Of a DNA stretch of 64,000 nucleotides, positions 18,663 to 26,789 are shown piece by piece. The stretch covers positions 62,001-126,000 of the forward strand of contig DATIEP010000049.1 of the NCBI GenBank assembly GCA_035455745.1. Direction: 5' to 3'. Each line of letters opens with the position of its first letter. Positions within the stretch are counted from its first letter, which is position 1. The notes beneath the pieces were generated by a model, which worked only from the letters and a program-made list of their open reading frames with translations, was not told the origin of the DNA and did not search any database. A program made the position numbers and the translations under genes. The stretch is from JADGGM01 sp027307005 (GTDB taxonomy: Bacteria; Gemmatimonadota; Gemmatimonadetes; Gemmatimonadales; Gemmatimonadaceae).

Positions 18663-20984
18663 TTAGAACGTCCACTGCACGCCGAGCGTCGGAATGCGCG
18701 GCAGTTGCAGCTTGGACCGCTGATTCACGACCACCTCGGCGGCGTTCCAGTCCGCGACCGTGTAGCCGAGTCCGCGGGGATTGTTGCGGCCGTAGACGTT
18801 GAACACATCGAGGTACACCGACAGCTTGCCCGGCCCCAGGCGGCGATCGTTAGACACGCGCAGGTCCAGCCGGTGATACGGTCCGATGCGCGTCGAGTTG
18901 AACAGACCGTACTCCGCGCGCACGTGATGCGTGCCGTCGACCAGCGTGTCCAGGCCGAACGTGATCGGCGTCGCCGGCCACCCGGAATGAAATTCCCACG
19001 CCGCGGTCACCCGCCATCCCGGATGCGGCGATGCGCTCGCGTCGACGTGAATCGAGTGGCGCTGGTCGTACGGAGACGGCACCCACAGGCCGCCCACCTT
19101 GTCGCGCGACGACGCGAGCGCATAGCTCGCGAGCCACTGCACGGGACCGCGCGTGGAGGACGCAGAAATCTCGAGTCCCCTCGCGTAGCCGCTCACCGGG
19201 TCGATGAGCACGCGATCGTTCCCCGCCTCGGGGAACACGTCGAACGAGCTCTCGAGATTCACGTACTCCCGATCCAGGCGCAGCAGCCGGCGGTCGTACG
19301 CGTCCACTTTGAGCGTCAGGCCATCGAAGCGATGATCGACGCCGACTTCTCGCTGTTCGTCCCGCTCGGCGCGGGAGAACCGGGTGACGCCGTCTTGCAC
19401 CTGCAGCTCGTAGAGCGCCTGCGGCTGCGCGTAGAGGCCCCATGCCGCGTGCAGCGTGGTCCGGCTGCCGAGCGCGTACGAGGCCGCGACCCGAGGGCTG
19501 ATCATGTGCTCGCCGGTGTAGCTCTGGCGGTCGTAGCGCACGCCCGCCTCCATGCCTAACGAAGGCGTGATCTGCGCGTATTGCGTTGCGTACGCCCCCA
19601 GCGTCGCGCCGTGCGCCGAAAAACGGGTGCCGAGGTCGTTGGAGTCCGTCACCCACGTGCCCGCCTCGACGACCGGCAGCACCTGCCGTCGCGAGTACGT
19701 GTACTGCGCCTCGAGAGAACGGTACTGGGCGCCGACTTCGGTCCTCGAGCGCGGCGATTCATCGACCGTCACCGACTGCTGGACGGACTGCGCCTGGAAG
19801 CCGCGCCGGTCACCCACCTCGAGCGCCAGCCCGGTGTTGGACGTCTCGCCGCCCGTGCGGTCCCACGTGAGCTCGGCGTCGGACACCATGGTGCGGGTGG
19901 TGAGCCACGTCGTCGGCATCGACGTCCACGTCGCCCAGACGTACTGGCTGCCGTACTCGCTCGCCAGCGAGGGCTCGTCTGACGCGTAGAAGAACAGACC
20001 GTCGTTCGAGCGCAGGGCGCTGATCGCCAACTGGTTCGTTGCGTTAGGCCTGATGCGGATGCGCGCGTAGCTGTCGTCGTAGCGGGGCGCGAGGGTACGG
20101 CCGTCGCCTGCCAGGTCGAGGGCCGTCGCCAGCAGACCTTTGCGGGCCGACACCATGATGTCGGCGCGGGAGCCGTCGATGGGTGTTGCCATCTCCGCGC
20201 TCATACCGCTCACGCTCGCGGTGAGCGAGCCGTGCGCGCCGGTGACGGCGTCGTCGCGCGATTGGAGAGCGAACACGCCCGTCAGGTGATCGCCGTAGCG
20301 CGCGCCGAATCCACCCGTGCTGATGTTCGCGTTGCCAAGGATCCCCGGATCAATGATCGAAATGGCACCGTCGAGATCTTTGAGGTGGAACGGCTCGTAG
20401 AGCTCCATTCCGTCCAGCGACAGCAGCACTTCGCGGTTCGCACCGCCGCGCACACGGAATCCCGCCGAGAGATCGCTTGCCGAAACGCCGGGCACGCGTG
20501 TCACGGCGCGAAACGCATCGTCGGCGATCTGCGGGGTGCGCGCGATGTCATCGCGCGTGAGCTCGACCGACGGCACCGCACCCGTGGCTGCGATGTTCGT
20601 CGCAACGGACGGGACGGCGACCGTGTCAAGCTTCGTCGTGAGATGCACGAGCTCCGCTATGACCGACGTCGTGGACGCCGGCGGTACGGTCACGCTCGTG
20701 AGTGTATCGGGTTGAAAGCCGATGCGGCGGACGATGACGACGTGCTCACCACCGGCGACTGGCGCCACGATGAACCGTCCATCGCGTCCCGAGCGGGCCG
20801 TCTGCGTGACGCCCGACACGGTGACTATCGCATCTGGAACCGGTGCGGCCGAAGCGGCCGCGCGAACGACCCCGCTTATGCTACCCTGAGACCAACCTGG
20901 AGCAGAAACCGCTACACATAACAGAACCGATAACGGCACCGCAGTTCGCTGCGGTAACCAGCTTGCGTGGCGACATCGCCACAT
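18663..20984 (-). CDS. TonB-dependent receptor with N-terminal carboxypeptidase-regulatory-like domain
   Basis: 773 residues from ATG 20984, chosen because GGGGAGG lies seven bases upstream. A signal peptide ends near APGWSQ. Residues about 35-115 form a CarboxypepD_reg-like sandwich (ISGVVRAAASAAPVPDAIVTV), then a plug domain (DDAFRAVTRVPGVSASDLSAGFRVRGGANREVLLSLDGMELY, given here only as its location about 150-200), then a 22-strand-type barrel closing with an aromatic C-terminal residue (GVQWTF). The product imports an unidentified ligand across the outer membrane with TonB energy. Its promoter region is shared with the divergent NTF2-like gene. No neighbour indicates the substrate. Confidence 0.9.
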   Translation of the reverse strand: MWRCRHASWLPQRTAVPLSVLLCVAVSAPGWSQGSISGVVRAAASAAPVPDAIVTVSGVTQTARSGRDGRFIVAPVAGGEHVVIVRRIGFQPDTLTSVTVPPASTTSVIAELVHLTTKLDTVAVPSVATNIAATGAVPSVELTRDDIARTPQIADDAFRAVTRVPGVSASDLSAGFRVRGGANREVLLSLDGMELYEPFHLKDLDGAISIIDPGILGNANISTGGFGARYGDHLTGVFALQSRDDAVTGAHGSLTASVSGMSAEMATPIDGSRADIMVSARKGLLATALDLAGDGRTLAPRYDDSYARIRIRPNATNQLAISALRSNDGLFFYASDEPSLASEYGSQYVWATWTSMPTTWLTTRTMVSDAELTWDRTGGETSNTGLALEVGDRRGFQAQSVQQSVTVDESPRSRTEVGAQYRSLEAQYTYSRRQVLPVVEAGTWVTDSNDLGTRFSAHGATLGAYATQYAQITPSLGMEAGVRYDRQSYTGEHMISPRVAASYALGSRTTLHAAWGLYAQPQALYELQVQDGVTRFSRAERDEQREVGVDHRFDGLTLKVDAYDRRLLRLDREYVNLESSFDVFPEAGNDRVLIDPVSGYARGLEISASSTRGPVQWLASYALASSRDKVGGLWVPSPYDQRHSIHVDASASPHPGWRVTAAWEFHSGWPATPITFGLDTLVDGTHHVRAEYGLFNSTRIGPYHRLDLRVSNDRRLGPGKLSVYLDVFNVYGRNNPRGLGYTVADWNAAEVVVNQRSKLQLPRIPTLGVQWTF

Positions 20985-21334
20985 GAGGCGCCTCCCCTGC
21001 CTGTACTTCTCGCGCCCCAAATGTAAGCGCGTCGTGCGCGATGCACACCTCCCCTTCGAAATCCGGAGACGCAGTTCGCGGCAGCGGCGTCACTCCGCGC
21101 GTCGGCGCGAGCCCGGCGCGCCGGATCGCCACGGAGCCGGCGCCCACAACAGCGAGCCCAAGCGTAACCGCGGCAGGTCGAGCGCGATTGCGGCGAGCGC
21201 GTGCGCAGGAATCGCCGGCATCCGGCAGGATCGCGTGTCAGACATTCGTCAGAACGCGCCGGCACCGACTGCGCGTTCGCCGGCCGCGGTGTTGTGTATG
21301 GGAGTCACTGTGAATTCCAGCCCAGGGAGGCCAA
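20985..21334. other. Intergenic region, 350 bases, divergent promoters expected
   Basis: No gene is supported here. It separates the receptor start from the NTF2-like start and must hold both promoters. I see the receptor's ribosome site at the left edge and the NTF2-like gene's GGGAGG at the right edge, but no clear -35/-10 pair and no strong inverted repeat. Confidence 0.5.
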
Positions 21335-21790
21335 ATGCCTAACGGAATATGCGCGCTCGTCGCGGCCGCCGTACTCATCGGGACGAGCCTGCGTGCCGAT
21401 CCGGCGTACGCGCAGGCAACCGACACACGAGCCGACAGCGAGTCGGTGACCGCTCTCGAGCACACGTGGTTGGATCACGGGGATTCCGCGACCTTGCAAC
21501 GGATCCTGGCGCCCGATTTCCTGCACGCCTTACCCAGCGGCGACATCATCGACAAGGCCGAGCACGTCGATTACGTGGCCAAGCATCCGCGTCCCGCGTC
21601 GGTGCATTCCCGGTTCGAGCGGCTCGACGTCAGGGTCTATGGGTCGGCTGCGATTGCGACGGGCATTGTCGATAAGACGCGCGATGGACAGGCGGGGGTG
21701 CGGCGGACGGTATTCACCGATGTGTTCGTGAAGCGCGACGGCCGCTGGCGGGCCGTGAGGGCGCAGGAGACCGACGTGGTCCAGCGGTGA
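21335..21790 (+). CDS. Secreted NTF2-like (SnoaL/DUF4440-type) protein
   Basis: 151 residues from an ATG five bases after GGGAGG. A signal peptide (ICALVAAAVLIGTSLRADPAYAQ) precedes an NTF2-like cone fold: helix ALEHTWLDHGDSATLQRIL, the strand-turn APDFLHALPSGDIIDKAEHV, and final strands FTDVFVKRDGRWRAVRAQE with the characteristic RDGRW turn. Such domains are small ligand-binding or catalytic units; no active-site acid can be assigned with confidence. The first codons ATG CCT AAC G contain a reverse GTTAGGC word. It converges on the barrel gene across a strong hairpin. Confidence 0.8.
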   Translation: MPNGICALVAAAVLIGTSLRADPAYAQATDTRADSESVTALEHTWLDHGDSATLQRILAPDFLHALPSGDIIDKAEHVDYVAKHPRPASVHSRFERLDVRVYGSAAIATGIVDKTRDGQAGVRRTVFTDVFVKRDGRWRAVRAQETDVVQR

Positions 21791-21827
21791 CGGTGTTGCG
21801 CGCGCCCGCGACGACGGCGCTCGATGC

Positions 21828-21869
21828 GAGCGGGCCCGCCCCGGCATCTGCGCCGGAGCGGGCCCGCTC
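21828..21869. terminator. Hairpin between convergent genes, probable bidirectional terminator
   Basis: Exact 12-base arms (GAGCGGGCCCGC at 21828-21839; its complement at 21858-21869) with an inner 5-base stem CCGGC/GCCGG in the loop. It lies midway between the stops at 21790 (+) and 21890 (-). There is no T-tract, as is usual in very G+C-rich genomes, so rho-independent action is inferred. Confidence 0.6.
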
Positions 21870-21889
21870 CATTCGTGTCGCGCCTTCCG

Positions 21890-22495
21890 TTAGAACGTTA
21901 GGCCGACCAGCATCGAGAAGTAGCGATTCTTGATGTTCATGCCCTCGAAGGTATCGCTGAAGCCGTACGAGTAGCGCGCGCCGACCGACATCTGCGTCGC
22001 GCCGACGTTGAAGCCGAGACCCGCACCGGCGACGCCGAGCATGTCGAACGACTTTTTCGGGGCGCCGGCGGCGTCACAGCTCGTGCTCTGGCCCGACTGC
22101 ACGAAGTCGCAACCCACCTGGTACGCCGCGGCCGGACCCGCAATGAAGAACGGGTGCACGGGGTTCTTGGCCATCACGTCCCAACGGAGCAGCACGGGCA
22201 CCTGAATGTAGTTCATCTTCGCCGTCGTGCCGTCGGAGCTCGCACCCTCTTGGGTGTACAACGCTTCGGGCTCGATCGACCACGCGCTGTTCATGTGCAG
22301 CGTGAGGAAGAGACCAGCCTGGAAGCCGGTGCGGTTGCTCACGCCGGAGATGTCGCTCCCACTCAGGGTGGCGAGGTTCAGCCCACCGAGTACGCCGATG
22401 GTCGGCTTGGGCGTCGGGAGCTGAGCCGTCGCGGTGTGGGAGGCAGCGGCCAGAGCAAGTGCGGCCGCGGAAACCATGACGAATCGCTTGTGCAT
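21890..22495 (-). CDS. Small outer-membrane beta-barrel protein (PorT/OMP_b-brl type)
   Basis: 201 residues from ATG 22495, preceded by GGAGATC at good spacing; a TTG twelve bases further up is less likely. A signal peptide (VMVSAAALALAAASHTATAQ) leads to eight-strand-like alternation: IGVLGGLNLATLSG, FQAGLFLTLHMNS, WSIEPEALYTQEGA, YIQVPVLLRWDVM, and a terminal FSMLVGLTF ending in Phe, the classic outer-membrane insertion signal. The pair of cysteines (about 131 and 141) could form a disulfide in a surface loop. Function unknown beyond a structural or small porin role. Confidence 0.82.
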   Translation of the reverse strand: MHKRFVMVSAAALALAAASHTATAQLPTPKPTIGVLGGLNLATLSGSDISGVSNRTGFQAGLFLTLHMNSAWSIEPEALYTQEGASSDGTTAKMNYIQVPVLLRWDVMAKNPVHPFFIAGPAAAYQVGCDFVQSGQSTSCDAAGAPKKSFDMLGVAGAGLGFNVGATQMSVGARYSYGFSDTFEGMNIKNRYFSMLVGLTF

Positions 22496-22886
22496 GTGGA
22501 TCTCCAAAGAAGTCCAGTCGACCGGTCAAGGAGGCGGGGCAATCGCGACAGGGAGGAGTCGCTGGTGCGGCCGCTGACGCGCCAGACCTGGCTAACTGCG
22601 TTCGGGCGCGTGACCTGCTAGAAGACTCTCGACGGGTCAAAACGTGACATTCCCGGCGGTGAAACATGCGTTGGCACAAGCCACACCGTCACTTCGGCGA
22701 CTTTCCTTGCCGCGTTAGTCGTACCTGTCAGAATGCCGGTTCGGAGGCGCACGGCCTTCGCCGTGGCGCCCCGGAATCTCCTGAAGACGCACGACGATAC
22801 GAGCCGCGCGCCGAACCGGCAGAGCGGCGGACAACGTGCCCGAAACCCGCTTTACATCGCGGCGTTCCTGCGCAATCACTTCATGC
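22496..22886. other. Intergenic region, 391 bases, divergent promoters expected
   Basis: No supported gene. It lies between the divergent barrel and hydrolase genes. G-rich stretches resembling ribosome sites (near 22530-22560) occur with no convincing reading frame behind them. I find no clear promoter pair, repeat or hairpin. Confidence 0.45.
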
Positions 22887-23846
22887 ATGACCAACGCTGC
22901 GTTGTCGAAGCGGTGGCGCGCGACGGCGCGCGCCCGCGTTCGGATGTTCGGCCTCCTTGTCGTTGCCGCCATGGGGTTCTCGTGCTCCTTCGGCCCCGCG
23001 CAGAAGGAGGAACTGTTCGCGTATACCCATAATCGTGGGAAGCTGGCCACCGAGACGCTCACGCTCTTGCCGCCGCGCGGGCGTTACCAGGTGCATCGCG
23101 TCTGGTTGACGAGCACGACCGGACTGCGCGCACAGGGCGTCGTGATGCAACCCGTGCCCGACACGGGCCATCTGCCGGCAGTCGTATTGGAGGATGGGCG
23201 CGACGAAAACAGTAGCGCGATCGAGCACCTGCCGCAGGAGTTCGGCGATGTCGTGGTTCTGTCGCTGGATTACCCGCGGTCGCTTCCCACGAGCATTTCG
23301 CTGTCCGATGCGTTGTTCCATTCGGGAGCGTTGCGGACGACTGCGCAGCACATCCCACAGATCTTTTCGTTAGGCGCGTCGTACCTCGCGTCGCGGCGCG
23401 ATGTCGATCCGACGCGCATCGCCATCGCGGCCACATCGTTCGCGGTGCCCTTCGCGACGATCGCGGCGGCAGCCGACACGAGATTCCGCAACGTGGCGTT
23501 GATTTACGGCGCGGGCGATCTCTCGAAGGTGCTGGCCGCGAATCTGGATACGCACCCGGCCTGGCTGCGGTCGCCGCTGGCGTGGCTGGCGATGCGCCCA
23601 TTTCGCAGTCTGTCGCCCGAGCGGTTCATCGGCGCGATCGCTCCCCGTCCCGTGATCATGGTGAACGGGATCGACGACCCCCAGATGCCGGCCGACGCAG
23701 CGCGACAGCTCTATGACGCCGCGCGGCAGCCGAAGACGCAGATCTGGCTCGAGACCGGCCATCTGATGCCGACCGACAGCGCGCTCATTCGCGCGCTGGT
23801 CGACACGGCGTTGTCGCGCATGCCGGTGCTGCAGCGACCGCGATAA
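22887..23846 (+). CDS. Alpha/beta hydrolase, exported or membrane-anchored
   Basis: 319 residues from ATG 22887; GTG 22836 and ATG 22944 are alternatives, none with a clear ribosome site. A hydrophobic segment MFGLLVVAAMGFSCSFG with a cysteine near residue 34 could be a lipoprotein signal after a basic N-region. The rest reads as an alpha/beta hydrolase of the dienelactone-hydrolase/acyl-thioesterase kind: strand-turn RIAIAATSFAVPFATIAAAA with Ser in ATSFA as the probable nucleophile (the usual first and last glycines replaced by alanine), an acid in MVNGIDDPQMP and a histidine in LETGHLMP. Substrate unknown. Confidence 0.6.
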   Translation: MTNAALSKRWRATARARVRMFGLLVVAAMGFSCSFGPAQKEELFAYTHNRGKLATETLTLLPPRGRYQVHRVWLTSTTGLRAQGVVMQPVPDTGHLPAVVLEDGRDENSSAIEHLPQEFGDVVVLSLDYPRSLPTSISLSDALFHSGALRTTAQHIPQIFSLGASYLASRRDVDPTRIAIAATSFAVPFATIAAAADTRFRNVALIYGAGDLSKVLAANLDTHPAWLRSPLAWLAMRPFRSLSPERFIGAIAPRPVIMVNGIDDPQMPADAARQLYDAARQPKTQIWLETGHLMPTDSALIRALVDTALSRMPVLQRPR

Positions 23847-23888
23847 GGCGCTTGCGCCCTCGCGCTCGTCCGCCGAAGTTCTCTCGCC

Positions 23889-24938
23889 ATGCCGGTGCGA
23901 AAACGAGCCAGGCGCGCGCGCCGTCTGTCGTGGGACCGGTTGCCGCGCCCCGAGCTGATGCAGGTGCGGTTGCGCGACCTCGGCGTGTCGATCGAGGGGT
24001 CATGGCTCGAGCCGCAAGTTCAGCAACTGCGGCGCGAGCTGCTCGATCGGGCGCTGGTGTTCCAGCCGCACATCTGGCTCTCCAATGAGTGGTTCTCTCC
24101 GTTGGGCATTCCCGGGTTCGCCGTACCGTTCTATCTGGCCCATCCGCGGCTGATGCGGCTGGAGCGCTCGCAGATGCTGGACGTGGAAGGCGGCACGCAC
24201 GGCGAGTGCATGCGCATTCTTCGACACGAGACCGGGCACGCCATCCAACACGCCTATCGCCTGCACCACCGCCGTCGCTGGCGCTATCTCTTCGGGAGCT
24301 CCGCCCAACCGTACCCGGACCAGTATCGGCCGAACCCGGCGAGCAAGCAGCACGTGCAGCACTTGCGGCTCTGGTACGCGCAGAGCCATCCCGACGAGGA
24401 TTTCGCCGAGACGTTCGCCGTGTGGATGCGTCCCCGCCGCCGGTGGCGGGCGCGCTACGCGGCGTGGCCGGTGGCGCTGCGCAAGCTCGAGTACGTGGAC
24501 GAAGTGATGGCCGAGGTGGGCGGACAGCCCCCGTTAGTCACCTCGCGCGCGGTCGTCGAGCCGCTGCGCAGCATTTCGACCACGCTCGGCGACTACTACG
24601 AAGCGCGGCGACGCCGGTACGTGGTCGAGGTGCCGAACACGTACGATCGAGATTTGCTGCGCCTCTTTTCTCGCGACCCGGCGCATCGCGCGCACCCGAC
24701 GGCCGCCGCGTTCCTCAGGCGCCACCGGGCCACGATTCGCCAGCTCGTGGCTCGCTGGAGCGGTGAGTATCAGATCACGTTGGACGCAGTCCTCTCCGAC
24801 ATGATCGTGCGCTGCCGCGAGCTCGAGTTGCGCGCGGTGGGACGCGAGCGCCCGCTCGTCACGAACTTTGCGGTGCTGCTCGCGGTGACGATCACGCGCG
24901 TGCTGTACAGCCGCCGGCGCGAGTGGATCGTGCTGTGA
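23889..24938 (+). CDS. Putative zinc-binding metallopeptidase (Peptidase_Mx-like)
   Basis: 349 residues, no signal peptide, very basic N- and C-termini. The centre carries HETGHAIQHAY, an HExxH zinc site (about residues 114-118), and downstream HPDEDFAETFAVWM, whose glutamate about 60 residues later is placed to be the third ligand as in gluzincin-type enzymes. This combination matches the family described as putative zinc-binding metallopeptidases (Peptidase_Mx). Its stop overlaps the start of the ATP-grasp gene (GTGA), implying coupled translation and a shared pathway. Substrate unknown; a role in cleaving or installing a peptide bond made by the neighbour is inference. Confidence 0.72.
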   Translation: MPVRKRARRARRLSWDRLPRPELMQVRLRDLGVSIEGSWLEPQVQQLRRELLDRALVFQPHIWLSNEWFSPLGIPGFAVPFYLAHPRLMRLERSQMLDVEGGTHGECMRILRHETGHAIQHAYRLHHRRRWRYLFGSSAQPYPDQYRPNPASKQHVQHLRLWYAQSHPDEDFAETFAVWMRPRRRWRARYAAWPVALRKLEYVDEVMAEVGGQPPLVTSRAVVEPLRSISTTLGDYYEARRRRYVVEVPNTYDRDLLRLFSRDPAHRAHPTAAAFLRRHRATIRQLVARWSGEYQITLDAVLSDMIVRCRELELRAVGRERPLVTNFAVLLAVTITRVLYSRRREWIVL

Positions 24939-25954
24939 AACGGCTGCGCGTGCTGGCGCTCGTGTATCCCGACCACGTCCCGCCCGACTCCTTGGACGGC
25001 TTCGACGAGCAGGAGATTCTGTCGTGGCGCGCCGAGTACGACGTGATCACGTGTCTGCGAAAGGCCAGGCACGAGGTGCTGGCGCTCGGCGTCCAGGAGG
25101 AATTGCAGCCGATCCGCGACGCGGTCGGTTCCATGAAGCCGCACGTGGTGTTCAATCTGCTCGAAGAGTTTCACCACAACGCGCTCTACGATCACAACAT
25201 CGTGAGCTTTCTCGAGTTGATCCGCGTGCCGTACACCGGCTGCAATCCGCGCGGTCTGGTGATCTCGCGGGACAAGGCGTTGGGCAAGAAGCTCCTCGCG
25301 TACCACCGCATCCGCACGCCGGCGTTCGCGGTGTTTCCGTTGGGCCGGCGGCCGCGCCGGCTGCCGAAGCTCGGGTTCCCGCTGATCGTCAAGAGTCTCA
25401 CCGAGCACGCATCGTTAGGCATCGCCAAGGCATCGCTGGTGCACGACGACGCCGAGCTCGAGGACCGCGTGCGGTTCATCCACCAGAATCTCGACACGGA
25501 CGCGATCGCCGAGCAATTCATCGAGGGACGCGAGCTCTACGTCAGCGTGCTGGGCAATGCGCGCGTGTGGTCGCTGCCGGCGTGGGAGCTGGTGATCGAG
25601 CACAGCGCGCCGAACGAACCACTGATCGCGACGGCAAAGGTGAAACACGATCTCGAGTATCAGGAACGGCGCGGCGTGCAGCTGCAGGCGGCGAATCTCG
25701 ACGAGCCGTTGGCATCGCACATCGGCCGGCTCAGCCGGCGCATCTATCACATTCTCGAGATGTCCGGCTACGCGCGCATCGACTACCGTCTCGATGCGCA
25801 GGGCGTCCTGTGGTTTCTGGATGCGAATCCCAACCCGGACATCAGCGCGAGCGAGGAGCTGGCGTCGGCCGCGAAACGTGCAGGGATGACGTACCCGAAA
25901 TTGTTGAATCGCATCATGTCTCTCGGACGCTCGGCGCACGGGCAACGTCCGTAG
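24935..25954 (+). CDS. ATP-grasp ligase related to D-alanine-D-alanine ligase
   Basis: 339 residues from GTG 24935, which shares bases with the upstream TGA. N-terminal domain with a Ddl-like PHVVFNLLEEFHHNALYDHN stretch (where Ddl has FN-L-HG-GEDG), then VPYTGCNPRGLVISRDKALGKKLL matching the Ddl YTG....SALxxDK motif. The ATP-grasp fold follows: FPLIVKSLTEHASLGIAK (ATP-binding lysine and loop), EQFIEGRELYVSVLG, and the metal-binding end ARIDYRLDAQGVLWFLDANPNPD. Residues needed for ATP and magnesium binding appear intact. The Gly-rich serine loop of true Ddl is altered, so it is probably an amino-acid or peptide ligase other than Ddl. Confidence 0.8.
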   Translation: MKRLRVLALVYPDHVPPDSLDGFDEQEILSWRAEYDVITCLRKARHEVLALGVQEELQPIRDAVGSMKPHVVFNLLEEFHHNALYDHNIVSFLELIRVPYTGCNPRGLVISRDKALGKKLLAYHRIRTPAFAVFPLGRRPRRLPKLGFPLIVKSLTEHASLGIAKASLVHDDAELEDRVRFIHQNLDTDAIAEQFIEGRELYVSVLGNARVWSLPAWELVIEHSAPNEPLIATAKVKHDLEYQERRGVQLQAANLDEPLASHIGRLSRRIYHILEMSGYARIDYRLDAQGVLWFLDANPNPDISASEELASAAKRAGMTYPKLLNRIMSLGRSAHGQRP

Positions 25955-26041
25955 GAATCGCGGCGCACTCTTCCGCCCGCAACCCGATCTGCACTAATTG
26001 GTGGCAGAGCCGGGCCGTCCATCCCACCATCGGAGCTCCGC

Positions 26042-26611
26042 ATGAACACCATGGTCTCCCTCGGTCAACTGTGGCTGCCGATCATCCTCTCCGCCGTCAT
26101 CGTGTTCGTCGCGAGCTCGATCTTGCACATGGCGCTCACGTATCATCGCGCGGACTACGGCGGGTTGTCCAACGAAGAAGCCGTGCGCGCCGCGGTGAAC
26201 GCGGGACGGCCTTCGCCCGGGCAGTATTCGATTCCCTACTGTGCCGATCCGAAGGAGCTCGGCTCGCCCGAGAAGGTGCAGCTGTTCACCGAGGGGCCAG
26301 TAGGCATTCTCATCCTGCGGCCGACAGGCCCCATGAAGATGGGATCGTTGCTTGGCGCGTGGTTCATCTTTCTCCTGGTGATGTCGTACTTCACCGCCTA
26401 CGTCGTGTCGCGCACGATTCCGTTAGGCGCGCCGTATCTGGCCGTGTTCCGGATCGCCGGCACCGTTGCCTGGATGGGATACGCCGGCGCGGAGATCACG
26501 AATGCCGTGTGGCGATCGCAGCCGTGGAGCGTGACGTGGAAGAACGTGCTCGACGCGCTGCTCTACGGACTGCTCACCGCCGGCGTCTTCGGCTGGCTCT
26601 GGCCGCGGTAG
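26042..26611 (+). CDS. Four-helix membrane protein of unknown function
   Basis: 189 residues from an ATG with GGAG eight bases upstream. Hydrophobic helices at about 8-30, 106-128, 134-156 and 166-186; a soluble loop of about 75 residues (YHRADYGGLSNEEAVRAA and on to GPVGILIL) lies between the first and second. I recognise the general look of a conserved bacterial membrane protein but not a named family. It follows the ATP-grasp gene by 87 bases in the same direction and could belong to that operon, though a separate promoter is equally possible. Confidence 0.65.
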   Translation: MNTMVSLGQLWLPIILSAVIVFVASSILHMALTYHRADYGGLSNEEAVRAAVNAGRPSPGQYSIPYCADPKELGSPEKVQLFTEGPVGILILRPTGPMKMGSLLGAWFIFLLVMSYFTAYVVSRTIPLGAPYLAVFRIAGTVAWMGYAGAEITNAVWRSQPWSVTWKNVLDALLYGLLTAGVFGWLWPR

Positions 26612-26789
26612 GTCCCCACGCGGCGCGCGGCTGATGCGCCGCGTGCCGTAACAAAGGATGCGTCGGCGACGGACAGATTTCCCATGCGCGGCAACGCGTC
26701 GTAACGGACTTCGCCTGCGTTCGAGGCGGCGCATGATAACGCCCTGATCGAGCGTGACCGTGGTCGAGGAGGCCGAGTCAAGTGTCGGT

